NCBI GenBank assembly: GCA_030844895.1
Contig: CM061224.1
Location: forward strand, 3,187,591 to 3,251,590
Source of the DNA: Ambrosia x helenae
Taxonomy: Eukaryota > Streptophyta > Magnoliopsida > Asterales > Asteraceae
Length of the DNA stretch: 64,000 nucleotides
Direction: 5' to 3'
Shown here: positions 22,006-33,860 of the stretch, in pieces
Layout: every line of letters starts with the position of its first letter
Position numbering within the stretch: position 1 is the first letter of the stretch
Notes under the pieces: model-generated
The model's database searches: none
Seen by the model: only the letters and a program-made list of their open reading frames with translations
What the model was told of the DNA's origin: nothing
Position numbers and translations under genes: made by a program

Positions 22006-22306
22006 TTGATGCACTCTCTCTCCTCTCTCTCAAAACTTCCCCCATCATCATCATCATCATCAACCTCACCATTGTGCCACCATAAAAACAACCGTCCACC
22101 GCAAGACACCCACCTCCTCCACCACGACGACCACCATCCAACCCCCCATCTGGTGCCGCACCCAGATCTGTTGTGGTCAGAGACAATGATAGTGACGAGT
22201 GAAGGTGGAGATTTGGAACATCACCACCACCGTCGCTCCCACGATCGAAACAACCACCACCAGCATAATCAACAACAACCACAGAACCATTTTCGAATCA
22301 TAACCT
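22006..22306 (+). CDS. Putative first exon in element I, His/Pro/Ser-rich
   Basis: Starts ATGATGCACTCT, then poly-Ser (a TCATCATCA run), His- and Pro-rich DHHPTPHLVPHPDL and EHHHHRRSHDRNNHHQHNQQ, reaching a strong donor CCT/GTAAGT at 22306/22307. The composition is partly that of simple repeats and no domain is recognised. It could be a leader or short peptide of a transposon-derived transcript. A segment from about 23324 on, with GAATGAAGCATAA repeats, may be the second exon. Confidence 0.3.
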
Positions 22307-22799
22307 GTAAGTATTTTCGATTTTTTTAGATTTTAATTTTTAGGTTTAATTAGGCTTTAGGTTGAAATAATTTTGGGGTTTTTGTTTGAACTGATTATAG
22401 ATGTTGAAATAATTGTTTTTGAATGCTCTGTTGTGTATAATTTATTATATTAGCTGGGCTATGAATGTAAGTTATTTGTTTAGATTTTTGTTGTTCTGAT
22501 ATTTTTTTTAAAGTTGAGTTTTTGTTGTGGGTTTATTCTTAATTTTTGTTGGGTTTTTTTAATAAGCTGGGTTTTGTTTAATTTAAATAATTGATGGTTA
22601 ATTACTTGTAGTAGAAGTAATTGAAGTTTGAATGAAAATGAAATTAAATGAGATCTGTGTTGTTTTTAAAGTTGGGTTTAGTTTTTTGTTTATGTTAGAT
22701 TGGATGTTTAAAAAATCATATTTTTTGAATTGGGTAAATGTGTTTTTATTGCATATTTTTTTTGTTTAAGGTCTGTTAGTTCTGAATTAGTAGCTGAAT

Positions 22800-23735
22800 C
22801 TATCCTAATTAACATGTGTTAGGGTTTAATTAACATGCATGTGTTAAATAGCAAATGGGTTTTATTTTCTTGGTATACTTTTAATTTGTTTCTAATAGTT
22901 TAATTAACTTTTTTTTTGTTTCTGGGGTATATGGTGCCTACTTATGAATCTATTCCGGTTGACATTTGTTAGGGTTCAATTAACATGTGTCACTGATGCT
23001 AACACCTGTTAGTATATGCATAATATAACTTGGTATATCACTAATTTTTTTTTTCAAATATGTTATTCTGTGTGAAGGTTTTGAATTTTTGTATTGGTGC
23101 CTACCGATGAATTTATCCCAATTGACATGTGTTAGGGTTCAATTAACATGTGTTAGTGATGCTAACACCTGTTAGTATATGCCCAACTAACACGTGTTAT
23201 GGTTCAATTTAACATGTGTTAGTGATGCTAACACATGTTTGTATATGTCCAATTAACACCCAAATTGACCCAGTTAACATTTTCTAGTGATGCTAACACA
23301 TGTTAAAAATAATTAATGTAGGAGTATCTATGAATAACCACCGGAGTTCGAGCCGGCTACTCCGCCCAAGGATCGACTAGAGATGTAGCGCTAAGGATTG
23401 AAACATGAAGCTGAAGATGCCTAATAAGGAATGAAGCATAACGCCGAAGACGACTATTAAAGAATGAAGCATAATTTTAAGTTTCATGTGTTTTTGTTAG
23501 TTTATGATAGTTTTGTATCATCTTTTTAATTGTTTAGATTTATATGAAATTAATTTGTTACACTCAATGTTGATTGCAATAAATTTTTATATACATGTGT
23601 TCTTTTATGTTGTTATACTAGTCCAAAATTAACGTGATAATTATTTGAACCAGTGACATGTGTTAGTGATGTCTGTGAAATGAGTTTGTTTGAAGAGACC
23701 AAGTAACATGTGTTAAAGGGCTCGTGTGGCATACG
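22800..23735. repeat. CTAACACATGTTAG palindrome array in element I
   Basis: About twelve motifs such as AACATGTGTTAG, CTAACACCTGTTAG and CTAACACGTGTTA, densest at 22965-23310. The compound phrase with TTAGTATATGCCCAACTAAC is the inverse of the one in element B. Confidence 0.75.
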
Positions 23736-24046
23736 TTATTAATAAATCTGGATTTTTAAATTAATATATGAAATAAGTGGTAGAGAAAAAAGTAGGAGAG
23801 AGAAGGTGGAGAGAGAAAAGGTGGAGAGAGAAGATGAAAAGGTGGAGAGAGAATGTGACAAGATGGAGAGAGAAGGTGCATCAATTTTACCTTTATACCC
23901 TTTTAGTACTTTATATGTATTATTTTAATAAGAAGGTGGACCCAAAGGTGGGACCATGAATCACAACCATTGATCATGCTTGATCAATGGTTGTGATGGG
24001 GTTTATTGAGTTTACTCAAATTTTTGAGGTTTACTCTAGAACCATC

Positions 24047-24049
<3 letters not shown>

Positions 24050-24087
<38 letters not shown>
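24050..24087. repeat. (TA)n tract at the right end of element I
   Basis: About 19 TA units. Confidence 0.95.
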
Positions 24088-24088
<1 letters not shown>

Positions 24089-25200
24089 CGTTTTTGACCG
24101 TTTAAAAAAAATATTATTATTATTTAATTTAATGAAAACATTTGAGAACACATGTTTATTCAATCCATATAATGGACTGTTTTTTTAATATACTTTTAAT
24201 TACTTAGTATATAAAATCATATCTCGTATAATACATGAGGTAATAACTTAATCTATATATAATATTTCAAAACATGTAATCCTACATTGCACTTAAAGAG
24301 GTCATACTCTCTGCCATTTGTCATCCTCCTTATTTTCATCCAAAAGTCTCTTTCTCTCTCATGTTTTCCCTACAACTTTAAGACATTAATAACTTTTATA
24401 TACGAGATTTTTTTTAAAATACACCAAATTAATGAAAGTTTTATTATCTTCCTAACGAGTACCATACTTGTATACAAAAAACGGAAAAAAATTACGATTT
24501 TTTTTTGTTGGTTTTGTTCATATAGGAAAAAAACACAATGTGTTCAGGTAATTCATTAATCATGTCTAGGCAAATCACTAATCATGTTCAAACTAGAAAT
24601 TCTATTTTCATGAAGAGTAAAATAAGTTAAAACCACTCATTTAAAAAAAAACACACCTTCAAGACTATCGCTTCAATCACACCCTACAATGGTTGTTTCT
24701 AGCTCTGCTCCCTATCCAAACATACATTTTTTTAATATACATTTTCATTCTTATTCACATGATTAAAATTGTTGTTTTTTTTATATTATAATACATTAAT
24801 TTTGATGTGTTACATCATAACACTATTTTATGACATAATATTATATTTATCTATCCCGTAAAGCTTTCGGAATATAATCTAGTAATATGATATAATAATA
24901 TCTATTTCAGAAAAAAAAAAAAAAAAAAAAGCATTGGTATATTAGAATTAGTATAACACATATTTTATCACATAATATCTATTCCGAAAAGCATTCATAC
25001 TCTATATTAGCATGGACCATATGACCATATCTTGGTCCACTTTTAGAACATGGGCTAGACTTAAGATCTTCAAGAACCACTCTTGTAGAATGGACTAGAC
25101 CTAGGAGGCTAGGACCATCGTAACGATGTAACCATTTTATTAAATCAGTCATTTATATGATCGATGGTTGGATGATAATCCAAGGTTGTAATTGATATAA
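24088..25200. other. Intergenic AT-rich DNA, no gene seen
   Basis: Contains a poly-A run near 24910-24930 and no recognisable repeat end or coding domain. The ORF at 24287-24559 is low-complexity. Confidence 0.4.
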
Positions 25201-25217
25201 TAAAATATATACAAATA

Positions 25218-25584
25218 TCATCATCATACTAAGTTAATCCCACCTATAGGTATGGTCTGAGAAGGGTAAGATGTAGACAGCCTTACCTCTACCCCTAAGA
25301 ATAGAGAGGCTGCTTCGAGTGAGACCCCCGGCTCGATGTGATTTGGTATCAAGCCTTGGACATAAGGCATAGAACACTTAGCAATCGGGACACACCTGAT
25401 CGGTGCATGTACCCCTTTGTCTTTTCGCTATCAACGTCACCACATGATGCATGATTAACCGTCCGTCGTTTTTAACGTTATTTTTACGAAATTAGTAAAA
25501 TAACGTTAAAACTAATGCAACTTTACTTTTACCCCCCGAGGGCCACACATATATACATTATATGCGCACACCGTAAGTGGAGCG
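25218..25584 (-). mobile_element. SINE/RTE-like retroposon with 17-bp TSD
   Basis: Flanked by TAAAATATATACAAATA at 25201-25217 and 25585-25601. On minus it starts CGCTCCACTTACGGTGTGCG and ends GGATTAACTTAGTATGATGA + TGAT. A GTATG(ATG)n-type 3' end after a TSD is typical of RTE-clade LINEs and the SINEs they move. A related copy on plus lies at 50824-51231. It is non-coding. Confidence 0.85.
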
Positions 25585-25790
25585 TAAAATATATACAAAT
25601 ATAAATATAAATATAAATATAAATATTAATAATTAATAAATAACTATAAATATTTTAATTTTTTTATACATTATATACGCACACCGTAAGTGGGGCGTAA
25701 ACTATATACAAATATAAATATTAATAATTAAACTATAAAGATTTTAATTTTTTAACCTGCTTTAAGCTGCCAAATATTAACTCCAATACA
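25545..25790. repeat. Duplication of a segment of about 117 bp
   Basis: TACATTATATGCGCACACCG ... ATATATACAAATATAAATA ... TTTTAATTTTTT (from about 25553) recurs from about 25669 with TACATTATATACGCACACCG. It copies the retroposon 5' end plus its flank. The first copy has extra ATAAAT units. Confidence 0.75.
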
Positions 25791-26013
25791 ATGAAGAACA
25801 AGGTAAGAAGGATGTTAAGATTTAAGATTAAACCAGACATCTCATTTTTAAGATGCTATTTTTTCTCTATGCTTAGAAGAAAAACACAAGTCAGACGTCT
25901 CTACCATAATACTATTCAATTACAAAAAATAAAATCGATTTCAAAATTGTACCAAAACCAACTAAAGAAACACAAGTTCAAAACCAGTTAGGGTATTTGT
26001 TATTTAGCTAAAC

Positions 26014-26198
26014 TGTTGATAGTTAATCTTAAAACGTGTACGAGTTGAAAGTTAAAGAAACAAAGTGAAAGATTGGTTTAGATTAGCTTGAATGTTTTAG
26101 AGTTATCTTATTTAAGAGATAATGATGAGAGTTAGTACTTAGTAATAGAATACAATTGCTAGTAATATTTGAGTATGATTAATATGGTTAATTTAGTA
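26014..26198 (+). repeat. 5' LTR of the composite element, first part
   Basis: Begins TGTTGATAGTTAATC and matches the 3' LTR from 41686. It ends at ATTTAGTA, the hAT target site. Its uninterrupted TTATCTTATTTAAGAG (about 26103-26118) serves as an empty site for the Helitron in the 3' LTR. Confidence 0.85.
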
Positions 26199-27128
26199 CA
26201 GGGCCGTCTCCCAAAATGTTAAAAAAAATTTAGGCCCTCAGCGACATAAAAAAAGCGGGCCCTACCCATATAAATTCATCAATGATATATATTAAAAGAA
26301 AAAAGTTCATAAGACGAAGATCATTGTTATAAAATAAATAAAGCAAAAGTAGTGTAGCGAAATGATAGAACCTACATACTTAAGCAAAAAAGAGTGGCTC
26401 TCCTAGCATTTTTTGAAGCAAAGGTCTCGATCAACTCTTTATAGTTCATACCTTCTAATGTTTTGCTTTTAATAACTATCATCGTCAATCCGTTAAGCCT
26501 TTCTTGAGACATTGTCGATCGTAAATACGACTTCAACAACTTCAATTTTGAAAAACTTCTTTCTGCCAATGCCATCGTTACCGGGATTGTCAATGCATGA
26601 GCATCATCAGTATTATCTAATAAAGCATCTAAGTAAACAAGTAAAAATTCAAACTTGCATATCTAAAGCCTAAACAAGTCAAGTGCAAAGTTTCAACTTT
26701 GAAACATTCAAAATCGGTCAATTACAAAATAATAGTCATTCAAGAGTCAAGACTCAAAAGTAAAGAAAGTAAAAAAAAAAAAAAAAAAAGAGAGAGAGAG
26801 AGAGAGAGAGTATAATTTATAAAACAAAATCAGCAAATTCCAAACATTCAACCATCATTAACAAGTAAACAAAAAATATAATTTATAAAAAATTCCATAC
26901 ATACTCTATGATGAATTGATGACGGTTGACTGATGAAGAAGATGGGACTTGGGAGATGGTTGCCGTCCTTTCGTTTTAGCACCCAAAATCATTCCGACCT
27001 GTTCCCATAATCAAAACACAAATAACAAATTATTAGGCTGGGCTTTTGGAGTTTATAATATGTCGGGCCCTATAAGATTTCTGGCCCTCAGCTACTGCCC
27101 ACTTAGCCCTTGCTTTGGGCCGGGCCTG
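26199..27128 (-). mobile_element. hAT element relic with 8-bp TSD
   Basis: Starts CAGGGCCGTC and ends GGCCGGGCCTG, which are short inverted repeats. It lies between ATTTAGTA at 26191-26198 and 27129-27136. An 8-bp duplication and a CAGGG end are hAT hallmarks. It retains the 3' part of a minus-strand transposase gene and a (GA)n tract near 26790-26810. At 930 bp it is internally deleted and not autonomous. Confidence 0.85.
26372..26593 (-). pseudogene. hAT transposase C-terminal dimerisation fragment
   Basis: Encodes TIPVTMALAERSFSKLKLLK, SYLRSTMSQERLNGLTMIVI and YKELIETFASKNARR. This is the conserved dimerisation region (Dimer_Tnp_hAT) at the end of hAT transposases and of the TTF-type zinc-finger proteins derived from them. 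The RNase H-like catalytic core and N-terminal zinc fingers are missing; the frame has no upstream continuation inside the element. Confidence 0.85.
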
Positions 27129-27136
27129 ATTTAGTA

Positions 27137-28901
27137 CTAGTAGGAACCCGCGCGTTGCAGCGGGACTAAACGATGTTTGGCTATATATCATTTGTATATA
27201 TGTAAAATTGTTGTGTTTAGCTTTAAGACTTGTACGTGTAGCTTTAAGACTTGTTTTATTGGCAAAATATAGATATAACCATAGAGGATACATTTATATA
27301 GAGATGATATATATATATATATATATATATTATTACTATTACTATTACTATAGATTTCCTAACGAAGTGGTGGCATAAATATTAAAGAAAGTATAAAATT
27401 TACTTATAGTACAAATATTTTATGTATAGGAGTAGAAAGTGTAGTAGAGTTAAACGTTAAGCTTTTATTAAATACAATACGATTTGAAAGTAACACAAAG
27501 TGTGAAACAATAGAACTGGACCATAGAGTTATGTGAATACCAAAAACATAAGTAAAGAATAATGTTTTGAATAAATACTTTTGAACACAATAATGTGTAT
27601 GATAGCTTGTAGTGATGTACCGTTGTGGTATATAGCCAAACATAGAGTTATCCCTGTTGCTTGGGTGTGCCAATACCTTTGTGTTGTGCCTTGTGGTGCA
27701 CCTTGACAGCACCACATAAAGTTGGCCATGTGAGAATACAGGTTTGGGAAGGTAAACACCTACATGCGAAAGAGTTTGTCATTGCGCTTTGTTTATTGTC
27801 ATCGAGAAGGTTATATAATGTGTATAGTGTGTGTGTGTGTGTGTATGAAGTGCTCCAATAATAACTTCATATATCTAAAATAGTTCAAATATTAAGTAAC
27901 ATTTATAGAATTTTAGAATATATAACGTATAGATCAACCGTACCTTGATTGAAATGGACGAAAATAACAAGTATATAGACGAACTTGAGATCCGTATGTT
28001 CGAAGTGGGTGTTAATGTGAGCTTGGCAATGGCTGCGTTCTTGTAATCGAAATGTTGATTAAGAGGAGGCTTTGTGTGTGAATGACAACATAATGACATA
28101 TGAGGCCATGCCAATGGTTATATAAATGCATTTCTAACAAGTTCTCGTATATTGCCATGACTTTTCATTGGCAAATTAATCATAATTTTCAATTCTATTT
28201 AATTTAGTCCAATTCATAACATCATATACGTTTTAATCATTAAAGTATATTTAGTGGTTCAATAAGCTTCATCGACCAAATAACACAAAATATTAATTTA
28301 ACCACTTGTATTGGTATAACTATCAAGATATGAGTCATCATGTATAATAGAGATTAATATTGAAAAATAAGAACACAATGTAGCTAATAGTATATTGAGG
28401 GTCAAATAAGTAGTGAACTAATTATAGGACATGATAGGAATCTTTTTGTGAGAAGAACGGTACAACCGGTTCAATTTTTTTGTGAGAAGAATGGGGGTTA
28501 CATTATGGAGAAGATATTAGCCGTGTATTAGCCACATGTACCATAGGCATAATATCTTGTATAAAGGGGCATAATGGGAAGAAATGGGGTAAAATCTATA
28601 GATGTATGCTTATGCCTCTTCATATGTCATCTTAAAAAAGTAGTGAAATTACCTTGATGCTCATCTAGGATGTATCATATAATAGTATAGATATTGATAG
28701 AGATAGAGATAAAATAAATTTAATTAAAATTAAAAGCATAAGTTAATTATTGTTTTAAATTACTACAAAGTTATTTAATAGTTGCATTAAAATTGTTTTG
28801 CTAGTATAATAAAATTACAATTTTGCCCATATAGGTGATTATAAAATGACTTCTTTGCCCGTTCAGAACCCACTATATAGTAGTATAGATATAGATATAG
28901 A
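27137..28901 (-). mobile_element. Helitron in the 5' LTR (minus), with a PIF1-like remnant
   Basis: On minus the 3' end is CCCGCTGCAACGCGCGGG, TTCCTA, CTAG at 27137-27140. The 5' end is TCTATATCTATATC at 28901. It sits between A and T of the host site: the matching LTR reads ATTTAGTA/TAAATAGG without interruption. A helicase remnant lies at 27640-27765. It may hold further nested Helitron fragments (TATAGATATTGATAGAGATA near 28690). Confidence 0.8.
27640..27765 (-). pseudogene. Helitron PIF1-like helicase C-terminal remnant
   Basis: The minus strand encodes VGVYLPKPVFSHGQLYVVLS + RCTTRHNTKVL. It matches the last helicase motif region of Helitron RepHel/PIF1-like proteins (usual form QLYVALSR). 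The initial part and the Rep domain are gone. It lies about 500 bp from the Helitron 3' end, where the RepHel gene would finish. Confidence 0.8.
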
Positions 28902-29031
28902 TAAATAGGGGTCTAGGTTAATGGCTTTATTTGTCCCTTGTTTGTAAGTTTCATTGATTGAATAGAAAGAGTCGCGGGTTTGTCTCCCCAATATCTCGTG
29001 TTCATGTTTAATCTAATAGTCTGGGCCAACA
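28902..29031 (+). repeat. 5' LTR of the composite element, second part
   Basis: Continues TAAATAGGGGTCTAGG and ends GGGCCAACA; it pairs with 42748-42876 of the 3' LTR. Confidence 0.85.
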
Positions 29032-29033
29032 AT

Positions 29034-29045
29034 TGGTATCAGAGC
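29034..29045 (+). promoter_or_regulatory. Primer-binding site of the composite LTR element
   Basis: TGGTATCAGAGC, complementary to the 3' end of plant initiator-methionine tRNA, two bases after the 5' LTR. Confidence 0.9.
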
Positions 29046-29949
29046 TTGGCGGTTTTGAAAGCCGTTTTTCGAAAAGGGGGCAGCCCCTAGCAGGGCTGCA
29101 ACGGCGGTAAAACCAACAGTGGTTGGTGTTGTGGTTCGAAACGACTTAGAGAACAGGCTTGTGATCGGAAGAGAGTTTTGATTGAAAATCATCAGTTGAT
29201 TTTTATTTGGTTGATTGTCGAATAGAAAAAAAAAACAAAACAAAAGGGCCGTTGGTTTCGTGGAGTAAAGAAGATATTTTTTGTTTGTAGCGATTAATCT
29301 ATACATATAATATTTAGGAGCAATTTTTGACACTTGTCATTCATTTAGGCCCCTAGCAATTAATGCTCATCCATCATGGCACAATGTGGGAATTAATAAA
29401 ATTTTCTTTTTTTTTAAATCAAAAATCGAGTAAAAATATATATACTCTTTTAAAACATACACACACATTACGTAACCACACTTTCATTGTCGCCTCCACT
29501 TTGATACCGAAACCCTAATCAGGGCGATTGAAGTTAATCGTTCATCTACAATCCAAGGTAATCTCAACTTGATTCTTATTTCAATTAATCCACGTTCATC
29601 TATCTTTATTCTGTCTTTTCATTCACTGATTCTCCATATCTGTTTTTAAAGTTTCGATTAAGGTTAATTTCTGTTTTTCTCTGTCTTCTGTTTTACTGAT
29701 TGTTCTTGAGTTTTTGTTTATTATTGTTCAGTGTTATTAATTGTTTTGATTTTGTATTGATGTTTTAGGGTTTATGTTTTAGGTTTCGATTTAGGGATTT
29801 TTAAGGTTCAATTGATGTTTTAAAGGTTTGACTTATTGTTCTTTATTTTTCGTTTATTATTGTTCCGACTGATTAGGGGTTTATGTTTCAGGTTTCGATT
29901 TGTAGTATGTCCCAAATACGGATTACAAATATTATCCCTAATTGCTAAG

Positions 29950-30200
29950 CGGGACAGTGAAGATGAAGTTGATGACGATGTTGCTGATCTCGAGGACAGA
30001 AGGGTATGTCCTGTTCTGCTCTGACCTTATATTTATGATATTTACAATCACCGGTCGTGTGCTGTTATGAAATTTGAAACTGGGTTGCTTTGCTAACATA
30101 TTTTTTTCATGGTTATCAGATGCTTGATGATTTTGTTGATGTTTTGAGTAATGAGAAACAAATGATACATCTGTGGAACTCATTTGTGAGAAAGCAACGG
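29950..30200 (+). pseudogene. Captured EMF2/VRN2-like VEFS-domain fragment
   Basis: Exon 29950-30003 encodes RDSEDEVDDDVADLEDRR, preceded by AG and followed by GTATGT. Exon 30120-30200 follows an AG and encodes MLDDFVDVLSNEKQMIHLWN + SFVRKQR. These are consecutive pieces of the VEFS box of plant Su(z)12-type Polycomb proteins (EMF2/VRN2). The next expected stretch (ADGHIPWACEAF) was not found. It is a transposon-borne fragment rather than a working Polycomb gene. Confidence 0.85.
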
Positions 30201-30574
30201 TAGTTAAATCTCCCTTTTATCTCCCAAAAAAAAAGTAAATGAATATAGCAAAGGCGATCGTAAAAAGTTTGTCGGGTGGCTAATGTAAGAACTTTTATTG
30301 TTTCAGGAACATGTTGTGTCACCACTAAAGACTGTTTGATTTTATCGTGAACTGTGGTTATATTCGTCATGCTAATCCTATTCTTAGTATGCCTCGCGAT
30401 TAATGTTTGTCGAAATTCAGGTAGTGTTTTGATGAATTTTATTTTGTGCTTCTTTGAAAATAAAGATTTAAATTTTGATGTTCATTTCGTGTTTTGTAGA
30501 TTTTGTATCGAAGTATATGACGTTGTTTTAGTCTTGACATGATCAGGTACTTTTATGTTCACTTTTATTTAACA

Positions 30575-30880
30575 TGATCAGGTACTTAAAATGCCGGTTT
30601 TCCTTGATTCTTTTATACTATAGGTATTCGTTTAGCATGTTTTCTTTGTCTACAGATGCGTGCAGCAGTACGCGACGTGCCGACGTCTCTAATTGCTTTT
30701 CAACAGCCATGGTACATTATCACCCATCGTCAGTGATCTCAAATGTGCCTTCATGTCTGATCAGGTACTTTAAACGCCGGTTTTCCTTGATTCTTTTATA
30801 TTCTAGGTATTCGTTTAACATGTTTTCTTTGTCTGCAGATGCGTACAACAGTATGCGACGTCTCTAATTGCTATCCAACA
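30575..30880 (+). repeat. Tandem duplication, unit about 180 bp
   Basis: TGATCAGGTACTT ... GCCGGTTTTCCTTGATTCTT ... GTATTCGTTTA ... CAGATGCGT occurs from 30579 and again from about 30759 with few changes. Each unit holds a splice-acceptor-like TTTGTCTACAG or TTTGTCTGCAG before ATGCGTGCAGCAGT or ATGCGTACAACAGT, so a small exon may have been duplicated. The encoded product is not recognised. Confidence 0.75.
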
Positions 30881-31261
30881 GCCATTATTAGTGGCAGGAG
30901 TCGCAAAAAGGTCGATAATAACTTCGTTTTGATAAGTTTTCTGTATTTATATTACAATAATTCCACCAGAATGGAAATCAGATGACCCATGTTAATATAT
31001 GTTAGCTATGACGGATATAAAAACCATGCTTTTGGCAAATGTAACCTATTATGAACTGTTACTTACTTTTGACTTGCTAATGTTTTGTGTACGGCTAAAT
31101 AAAAAAGGCGCGTAGACGCAGGTCCATTATGACTGAGTCAAGTGTTTATCTGATTGTCGGGTCGTCTATTTGATTAGTAAATCATTTATCTTGATGTTGT
31201 TTATGTATAAATGGATCAAATTAAATTTGATAATATGCTGATATTATCAATATTCGTGCAG

Positions 31262-31752
31262 GAAGGAAACACCATCGGTTCAAACGAGGGTATAAAAATG
31301 TCATTGACGAAGCTATTTGTCTGGTAAGATACAACTGTTAGTGATGTCATTAAAGCAATATTCATCTTTAAACATGTTGGGTTGGGTTTATTGTCATGCT
31401 GGCTTCATATGCAGAACTCTGTTGGTGAGGAGTCACATTTGGCTATTGAGACCAATGGTCATGGAGCACTCAAGGAGAATCACTGGCTTGATGATGGTGC
31501 ATATCTCATGGTAGGTATTCTTTGCTTTTCATCTAAGAAATGTGTGTGTTTTGTCAAATGCTGACTGATGGTGAAGTTTGTTCGGTCTTTGTTTTACTTT
31601 CACCTACAGATCAAGCTATTAAACAAACTTGCATCAGCTAAAGCTTCGGGTCAAACTGGTGGTAGCAAAGATTTAACCGATCTGGTAGAAGAACTGCAAG
31701 AACCAGGTGTTGCTGTTGAGCTTAGATTAAAAATAGATCAAAATCATTCAGA
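31262..31752 (+). pseudogene. Captured phosphoglucomutase/phosphomannomutase-family fragment
   Basis: Three exons with canonical borders. 31262-31323 encodes KHHRFKRGYKNVIDEAICL, donor GTAAGA. 31415-31510 follows GCAG and encodes NSVGEESHLAIETNGHGALK + ENHWLDDGAYLM, donor GTAGGT. The third starts at 31610 after CTACAG and encodes IKLLNKLASAKASGQTGGSK + DLTDLVEELQEPGVAVELRL before decaying near 31752. This matches plant plastid-type phosphoglucomutase/phosphomannomutase family proteins; the 'ETNGHGALKENHWLDDGAY' stretch is the sugar-binding region. The catalytic serine region and the C-terminus are absent. Confidence 0.85.
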
Positions 31753-31789
31753 TCTATATGAACCTTCATGATTTCAATCTTAATTAAAG

Positions 31790-33140
31790 ATGTCAAGATG
31801 GGTGGGTCAGCAGCGGATCAACTTTTGTTTTTACACTATTTAAAACAAACTCTAGGTTGTGGGGGGATGACATTGATTTTTGGCTTAATTGGAAGCACAG
31901 ATGTTACATGATATCATTAAATGATGCTATTGTCGTCTAGGGGCTGACATCTAAATCGGTTGCTTGCTCGGTTGGGATTTAGTGGTGGAACAGAGTGGAG
32001 AAAGCTAGCGATGGAGTAACTTCAAATTTTCAGCCGACGATCATTGTTGAGACGAAAAGAGATGGGGTTATTAATTATCTGCAAAGATTGCTCAAGCTTA
32101 AGCTTAATTGTGAGGTGAGATGATTTTGGTCTGTTGCTTTTCAAGTTTCTAAATTGTATTATATATTTTTTAATTTATTTATTAATAACAGAAAAAGCAG
32201 GTTAGTAGGATGGTTATGGAAGAGAAAGCGTATTGAAGGAGCTCTGGATCTAATTTGGGTTTTATGTAGGTATGTTCTAAATTTAATGAATCATTGTTCT
32301 TTTGGATTTTTTAAAAGAAATATATGGTGTTGGCTGCCATAGTTTAATAAACCAGGGAAACCATCTAAACTACTAACACTTTTGTTAGCAAATATGAGAA
32401 ATTTTAAGATATAATCTTATGAGGTTTTTAAATTAAGCATGTTCGTGTTAAAAAGGCCAAAACTATTGAATATTTTGTTAACTGGTTCCAGAATCAAAAC
32501 TATTGTTCGTGTTAAAAAGGCCAAAACTATTGAATATTTTGTTAATTTTTCATTTAACCCCACCAGTTGCTAATGAGGTTTAACCGGACATTCTCTTATA
32601 TATTTGTATAAAAAGAAGTATAAGCTTTGGGTGATTGAGGTGTTTGGATGTGTGTTTAATTAAGTGATTGGGTAACAATGATCAAGGTCTCCTGGTAGCA
32701 CCCTTTAATCATGTATCCTGATCTCCTGTTTGGTACATATGAAAAAGGTGATTAGGCACGTAAATGTGTTGAGGCGATGATCTATTTTATCAATTTTCTT
32801 ACTTAAATCATGCTCCATGGGCAATACACTTTGTAAGTGTCAGTTCAATTTTTCAAATAAATTATAGGTTTGTACTTTAAAGTTTTCTAATTTTATTTGT
32901 TCAAATTTCAGTTTAAGGTTGTAGTTAGTTGGGTTAAATGAAATATTAACACTATGTGAATGGTGTAGTATTTGTAGTGATGTATGGTGATCGCTCTATA
33001 ACTCATGTTTTCTGTATTCTGTATTCTAATACGATGTTGACGGTGAAAAAGGTCTCAAGGGTGAAACCGTAAAAAAACAGACCTTCATTTATGTTTTATT
33101 AAAGCTATTTTCTTTTTAACATGCCTCTATGCTTATAACA
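31790..33140. other. Helitron interior without a recognised gene
   Basis: 31960-32115 is exon-like (SNFQPTIIVETKRDGVINYL, then GAG/GTGAGA) but unidentified. A short direct repeat, GTTCGTGTTAAAAAGGCCAA + AACTATTGAATATTTTGTTA, occurs twice (about 32440 and 32505). Confidence 0.35.
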
Positions 33141-33209
33141 GTTCAACCAGCAAAGACTGTTAAACGGGAGCCCGTCAATTCAGCTTCAAGATCGCATAAT
33201 AGTTGTTAT
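33141..33209 (+). pseudogene. Exon-like segment split by the copia insertion
   Basis: Follows ATAACAG and is open (VQPAKTVKREPVNSASRS). The frame resumes after the copia element at 39787 and continues to about 39841. I do not recognise the protein. The copia target duplication GTTAT (33205-33209 and 39782-39786) lies inside it. Confidence 0.35.
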
Positions 33210-33846
33210 TGTTGAAAATACTAGATCAAATCCAAATACAATACTCAAACACAAACAAAGACAAGAACAACAAAATAGCGACAAAACAAGTGACCAAATC
33301 TTATTAGTTTACCCAAACCAAAAACTCCCCCCAATACCAAGATCTCAGCAAATCACTGAGATCAGAAAGAATAATACGAATACAATGTTGGTCTGCTGAT
33401 TGTTCAGATCAGCAGACAGATAGATGATACAATATAAAGACTTACAGACGAGTAAACTAATACAGACTCTTGATAATCAGACGAGAGAAACTACAAAGAA
33501 AGAATAAGAAAAAAATATCAAGAGAATGAACACTGCACAGAGAAGAGGATGCTTTTATATGAGGATCCAGAAGGTTCGTTCAGCTTATCTCATACGCTTA
33601 CAATCTCGACCGTTAGATTTAATCCAACGACCAACATTAAAGCCCACAATATAAAGGCCATAATAAAGCCTAGCTAATAAGCCAAGCCCATTTTACTCCA
33701 GCTTATTTTAGTCAAGCCCAACCTGACCTACACAAAGCTCAACAAACACATTAGCCCAATAATCAAAACATTATAACACGGTCAACACAACTTGAATAAC
33801 GTATTAGTAATTGAATTAGATTTTGAACTCATTTATCTTTTTAACA
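33210..33846 (-). repeat. 3' LTR of the copia element
   Basis: Plus-strand TGTTGAAAATACTAG to CTTTTTAACA, 637 bp. A minus TATA-like TATAAAA lies at 33553-33559. Confidence 0.95.
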
Positions 33847-33860
33847 TTCCCCCTTAATTC
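33847..33860 (-). promoter_or_regulatory. Polypurine tract of the copia element
   Basis: Minus AATTAAGGGGGAA directly before the 3' LTR; the primer for plus-strand DNA synthesis. Confidence 0.85.

Larger units (their letters stand above)
21804..24049 (+). mobile_element. TA-flanked TIR element 'I'
   Basis: The left end is GGGGAAGTATCCTTAGTAAA, CTCTAAAAATTTGAGTAAAC, CTTAGTAAACCC. The complement of the right end is GGGGATGGTTCTAGAGTAAA, CCTCAAAAATTTGAGTAAAC, TCAATAAACCCC. These are clear imperfect TIRs of about 57 bp. (TA)n flanks both sides. A plus-strand transcription unit seems present: TATAAATA at 21959-21966, a CT-rich leader, an open first exon (22006-22306), a GTAAGT donor, a long AT/T-rich intron-like region carrying CTAACACATGTTAG palindromes, and an acceptor-like TGTAG near 23323. 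No transposase is recognisable. Confidence 0.75.
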
